A stretch of DNA of 23,800 nt, taken from a virus. This document shows, piece after piece, positions 22,596 through 23,800 of the stretch (positions are counted from its first letter, which is position 1; the number at the start of each line of letters is the position of its first letter). The stretch is taken from the IMG/VR virus record IMGVR_UViG_3300017745_000059, positions 1-23,800 of that record; one strand, given 5' to 3'. The translations under genes and the position numbers were made by a program. The notes beneath the pieces were generated by a model. That model did no database searches. It saw only the letters and a program-made list of their open reading frames with translations, and was not told where the DNA came from.

Positions 22596-23440
22596 TATTT
22601 TCCAACGTTTAATTTTGCCGGTATTGCTGGCAAAGGTTTATAATTAATTAATTCTATATGTTTCTTTTTTGGTACTATTACATCAGGCTTTTCTCTGCCA
22701 CCTTTAAACTGAAATCCCTTGCCTGATATTTTAACTTTAGGCAATTTATCAAAGTAATTAGGATTTCTATATATATAACAATAAGCTGCATCAGTATGGT
22801 TCAAATATAAATGACAATCACCAAGTTGGCCTATAAGTTTGCCAGGTGTGTATTTTGTATTATGACATAACAATTCTAATAATAAACCGTACATTGCAAT
22901 ATCATATGGCAAACCTAAGAATACATCTGCAGATCTTTGGATCCACATTAAATCCATTTTATCATTATTTATATTTACTTGCATTGCATAATGACATGGT
23001 GGTAATACCATATTCTTTAATTTATCCGGTCTCCAAGCACTTATTATATGTCGCCTAGATGAGGGATCATGGTGTATAGCAAAAAGTAACTCCATCAACT
23101 GGTCATAACCATTAAAGTCACGCCATTGAGCGCCATAGACAGGACCTAAAGTTCCATCTTGTCTACCAGATCTTTTATAGTCATCATCCCAATAGCTAAC
23201 GCCATTCTCATGAAGATAACCCATATCTGTTCTTCCTTGTAATATCCATAACAATTCTGTAACAGCATGATTAAAATACATTTTCTTTCCAGTTAATAAT
23301 GGAAAACCTAATGACATATCATGTTCAATCTGTCTACCAAATACTGATTTGGTGCCTACACCTGTTCTGTCTTCTTTTTCAGGAGCAGACTGTAATAGAC
23401 TTGCTAATAAAGCTCTATATTGTTGTTCTATATTTGTCAT
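22595..23440 (-). CDS. thyA: Thymidylate synthase-family enzyme; possible dCMP (hydroxy)methylase
   Basis: The start at 23440 (MTNIEQQYRALL) is preferred over an in-frame ATG at 23506, which would add 22 atypical residues and deepen overlap with the upstream gene. The 281-residue protein has ThyA landmarks: Arg25 in DRTGVGT, Glu62 in ELLWILQG, RR at 129-130, nucleophile Cys149 in PPCH, Gln168-Arg-Ser-Ala-Asp172, and His210/Tyr212 in GDCHLY. E. coli Asn177, which selects dUMP, is replaced by Asp180 (GLPYDIAMY). The T4 dCMP hydroxymethylase has Asp at this position and engineered Asn-to-Asp ThyA accepts dCMP, so a dCMP substrate is possible. It is coupled to a MazG-type gene. ThyA family membership is near certain; the substrate is not. 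Confidence 0.93.
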   Translation of the reverse strand: MTNIEQQYRALLASLLQSAPEKEDRTGVGTKSVFGRQIEHDMSLGFPLLTGKKMYFNHAVTELLWILQGRTDMGYLHENGVSYWDDDYKRSGRQDGTLGPVYGAQWRDFNGYDQLMELLFAIHHDPSSRRHIISAWRPDKLKNMVLPPCHYAMQVNINNDKMDLMWIQRSADVFLGLPYDIAMYGLLLELLCHNTKYTPGKLIGQLGDCHLYLNHTDAAYCYIYRNPNYFDKLPKVKISGKGFQFKGGREKPDVIVPKKKHIELINYKPLPAIPAKLNVGK

Positions 23441-23696
23441 AATAATATTTACACATTCTATAATATTCTGGCCATAATGTATGCTTGTCATAAATTGACG
23501 GAGCAAAGTTACATTTTTCTCCCCTTTTATATGGCCCTAAGTTTATACATATCTTCCATTCACCATCTAATGATGTTGCCCAAGGTGATATCCTTATATT
23601 GTTTCTTGTACAAAATAATTTCCACTCTTGTTCTTCCGGGTTTGGCAAATATGGCGGAAGGTAATTTGGTTTTCTTCTTTTATATAAACTTTTCAT
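23415..23696 (-). CDS. 93-residue hypothetical, Trp/Tyr/Cys-rich
   Basis: The product starts MKSLYKRRKPNYLPPYLPNP and continues EEQEWKLFCTRNNIRIS, GEWKICINLGPYKRGEKCN, WPEYYRMCKYYYDKYR. The aromatic and cysteine content (Cys at about residues 29, 50, 62 and 82) is protein-like, and the start overlaps the upstream stop by one base (TAATG). The last 26 nt overlap the thyA start. There is no signal peptide or TM. No family is recognised. The cysteines do not form an obvious zinc-finger spacing, but could still bind metal. Confidence 0.6.
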   Translation of the reverse strand: MKSLYKRRKPNYLPPYLPNPEEQEWKLFCTRNNIRISPWATSLDGEWKICINLGPYKRGEKCNFAPSIYDKHTLWPEYYRMCKYYYDKYRTTI

Positions 23697-23800
23697 TAAT
23701 CCCAGGGCATTGGTTCATCTTCTAAGCTTTGAACTTCGTGTGGAATAAAACAACCTGATCTAGGTTCCCATTTAAAATGAGCTTCAGCTCCATTCTCACC
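23696..23800 (-). CDS. 3' end of an unidentified leftward gene (5' partial)
   Basis: The last 34 codons and stop of a gene that begins beyond the right edge. The visible tail includes GENGAEAHFKWEPRSGCF followed by an acidic end EVQSLEDEPMPWD. The stop shares one base with the start of the next gene, consistent with the coupled pattern throughout this operon. Too little is visible for a family call; the acidic, aromatic tail could be a protein-interaction peptide. Confidence 0.55.
   Translation of the reverse strand, partial: GENGAEAHFKWEPRSGCFIPHEVQSLEDEPMPWD

Noticed and set aside
23441-23506. Upstream in-frame start of the thyA gene
   Set aside because: Extra 22 residues are unlike ThyA N-termini and deepen overlap with the 93-residue gene; MTNIEQQ fits the family.
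23420-23725. Rightward ORF of 101 codons near the right edge
   Set aside because: Antisense to the 93-residue gene and to thyA, with composition expected from their reverse complement.
1-23800. CRISPR array, insertion sequence, tRNA, integrase or attachment site
   Set aside because: No regularly spaced repeats, transposase or recombinase motifs, or cloverleaf-like segments were recognised by eye.

Overview
The window looks like part of a lytic double-stranded DNA phage genome, or a close metagenomic relative, that infects a marine or other aquatic member of the Bacteroidota (Flavobacteriia-like). The phage origin is inferred from a giant polyvalent-type virion protein, a fibre-like protein, an M15 lysin, a T7-type endonuclease I, ribonucleotide reductase, a thymidylate synthase-family enzyme, MazG-type enzymes and very tight gene packing. 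The host is inferred from signal peptides that end in the A/S-Q form typical of Bacteroidota (NAQ, TAQ, YSQ, NSQ), a short lipoprotein signal, AT-rich DNA and start codons that mostly lack a Shine-Dalgarno sequence. No integrase, repressor, tRNA, insertion sequence or CRISPR array was seen.

The left arm (1-15246, + strand) carries structural and lysis genes. An enormous open reading frame (at least 2,872 codons, open at the left edge) encodes an ejected or internal virion protein with a zinc-peptidase motif and phage polyvalent-protein blocks. It is followed by a run of small envelope-directed genes: a one-TM coiled-coil protein, a secreted CxxC-less thioredoxin-like protein, a 49-residue CGC miniprotein, a secreted outer-membrane-barrel-like protein, then a second copy of the coiled-coil/thioredoxin-like pair. 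Next come an M15 peptidase (probable endolysin), a 748-residue fibre-like protein with internal repeats, a lipoprotein, a 27-residue membrane peptide, two lysine/arginine-rich miniproteins, a secreted basic protein and a 40-residue EF-hand/TM peptide.

The right arm (15209-23800, - strand, transcribed leftward) is one long set of overlapping genes. In transcription order it has two partly known small genes, a thymidylate synthase-family enzyme, a GIY-YIG-like/MazG fusion, a small EELMDA protein, endonuclease I, three small overlapping ORFs, nrdB, a small membrane protein, nrdA, a JmjC/cupin-type oxygenase, a small cupin, a GT8-like glycosyltransferase and a GT29 (sialyltransferase)-like glycosyltransferase. 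The two arms converge and overlap by 38 nt at about 15.2 kb.

The best candidates for undescribed biology are three. (1) The ThyA homologue has Asp where thymidylate synthases have the dUMP-specifying Asn, as in T4 dCMP hydroxymethylase, and it is translationally coupled to an all-alpha NTP-pyrophosphatase-like gene; together this suggests a modified-cytosine pathway. (2) A duplicated module of membrane coiled-coil plus secreted thioredoxin-fold protein flanks a phage-encoded outer-membrane-like protein. (3) A four-gene oxygenase-cupin-glycosyltransferase-glycosyltransferase cassette could build a hydroxylated or glycosylated product. All functions are inferred from reading the sequence; no database search was run.
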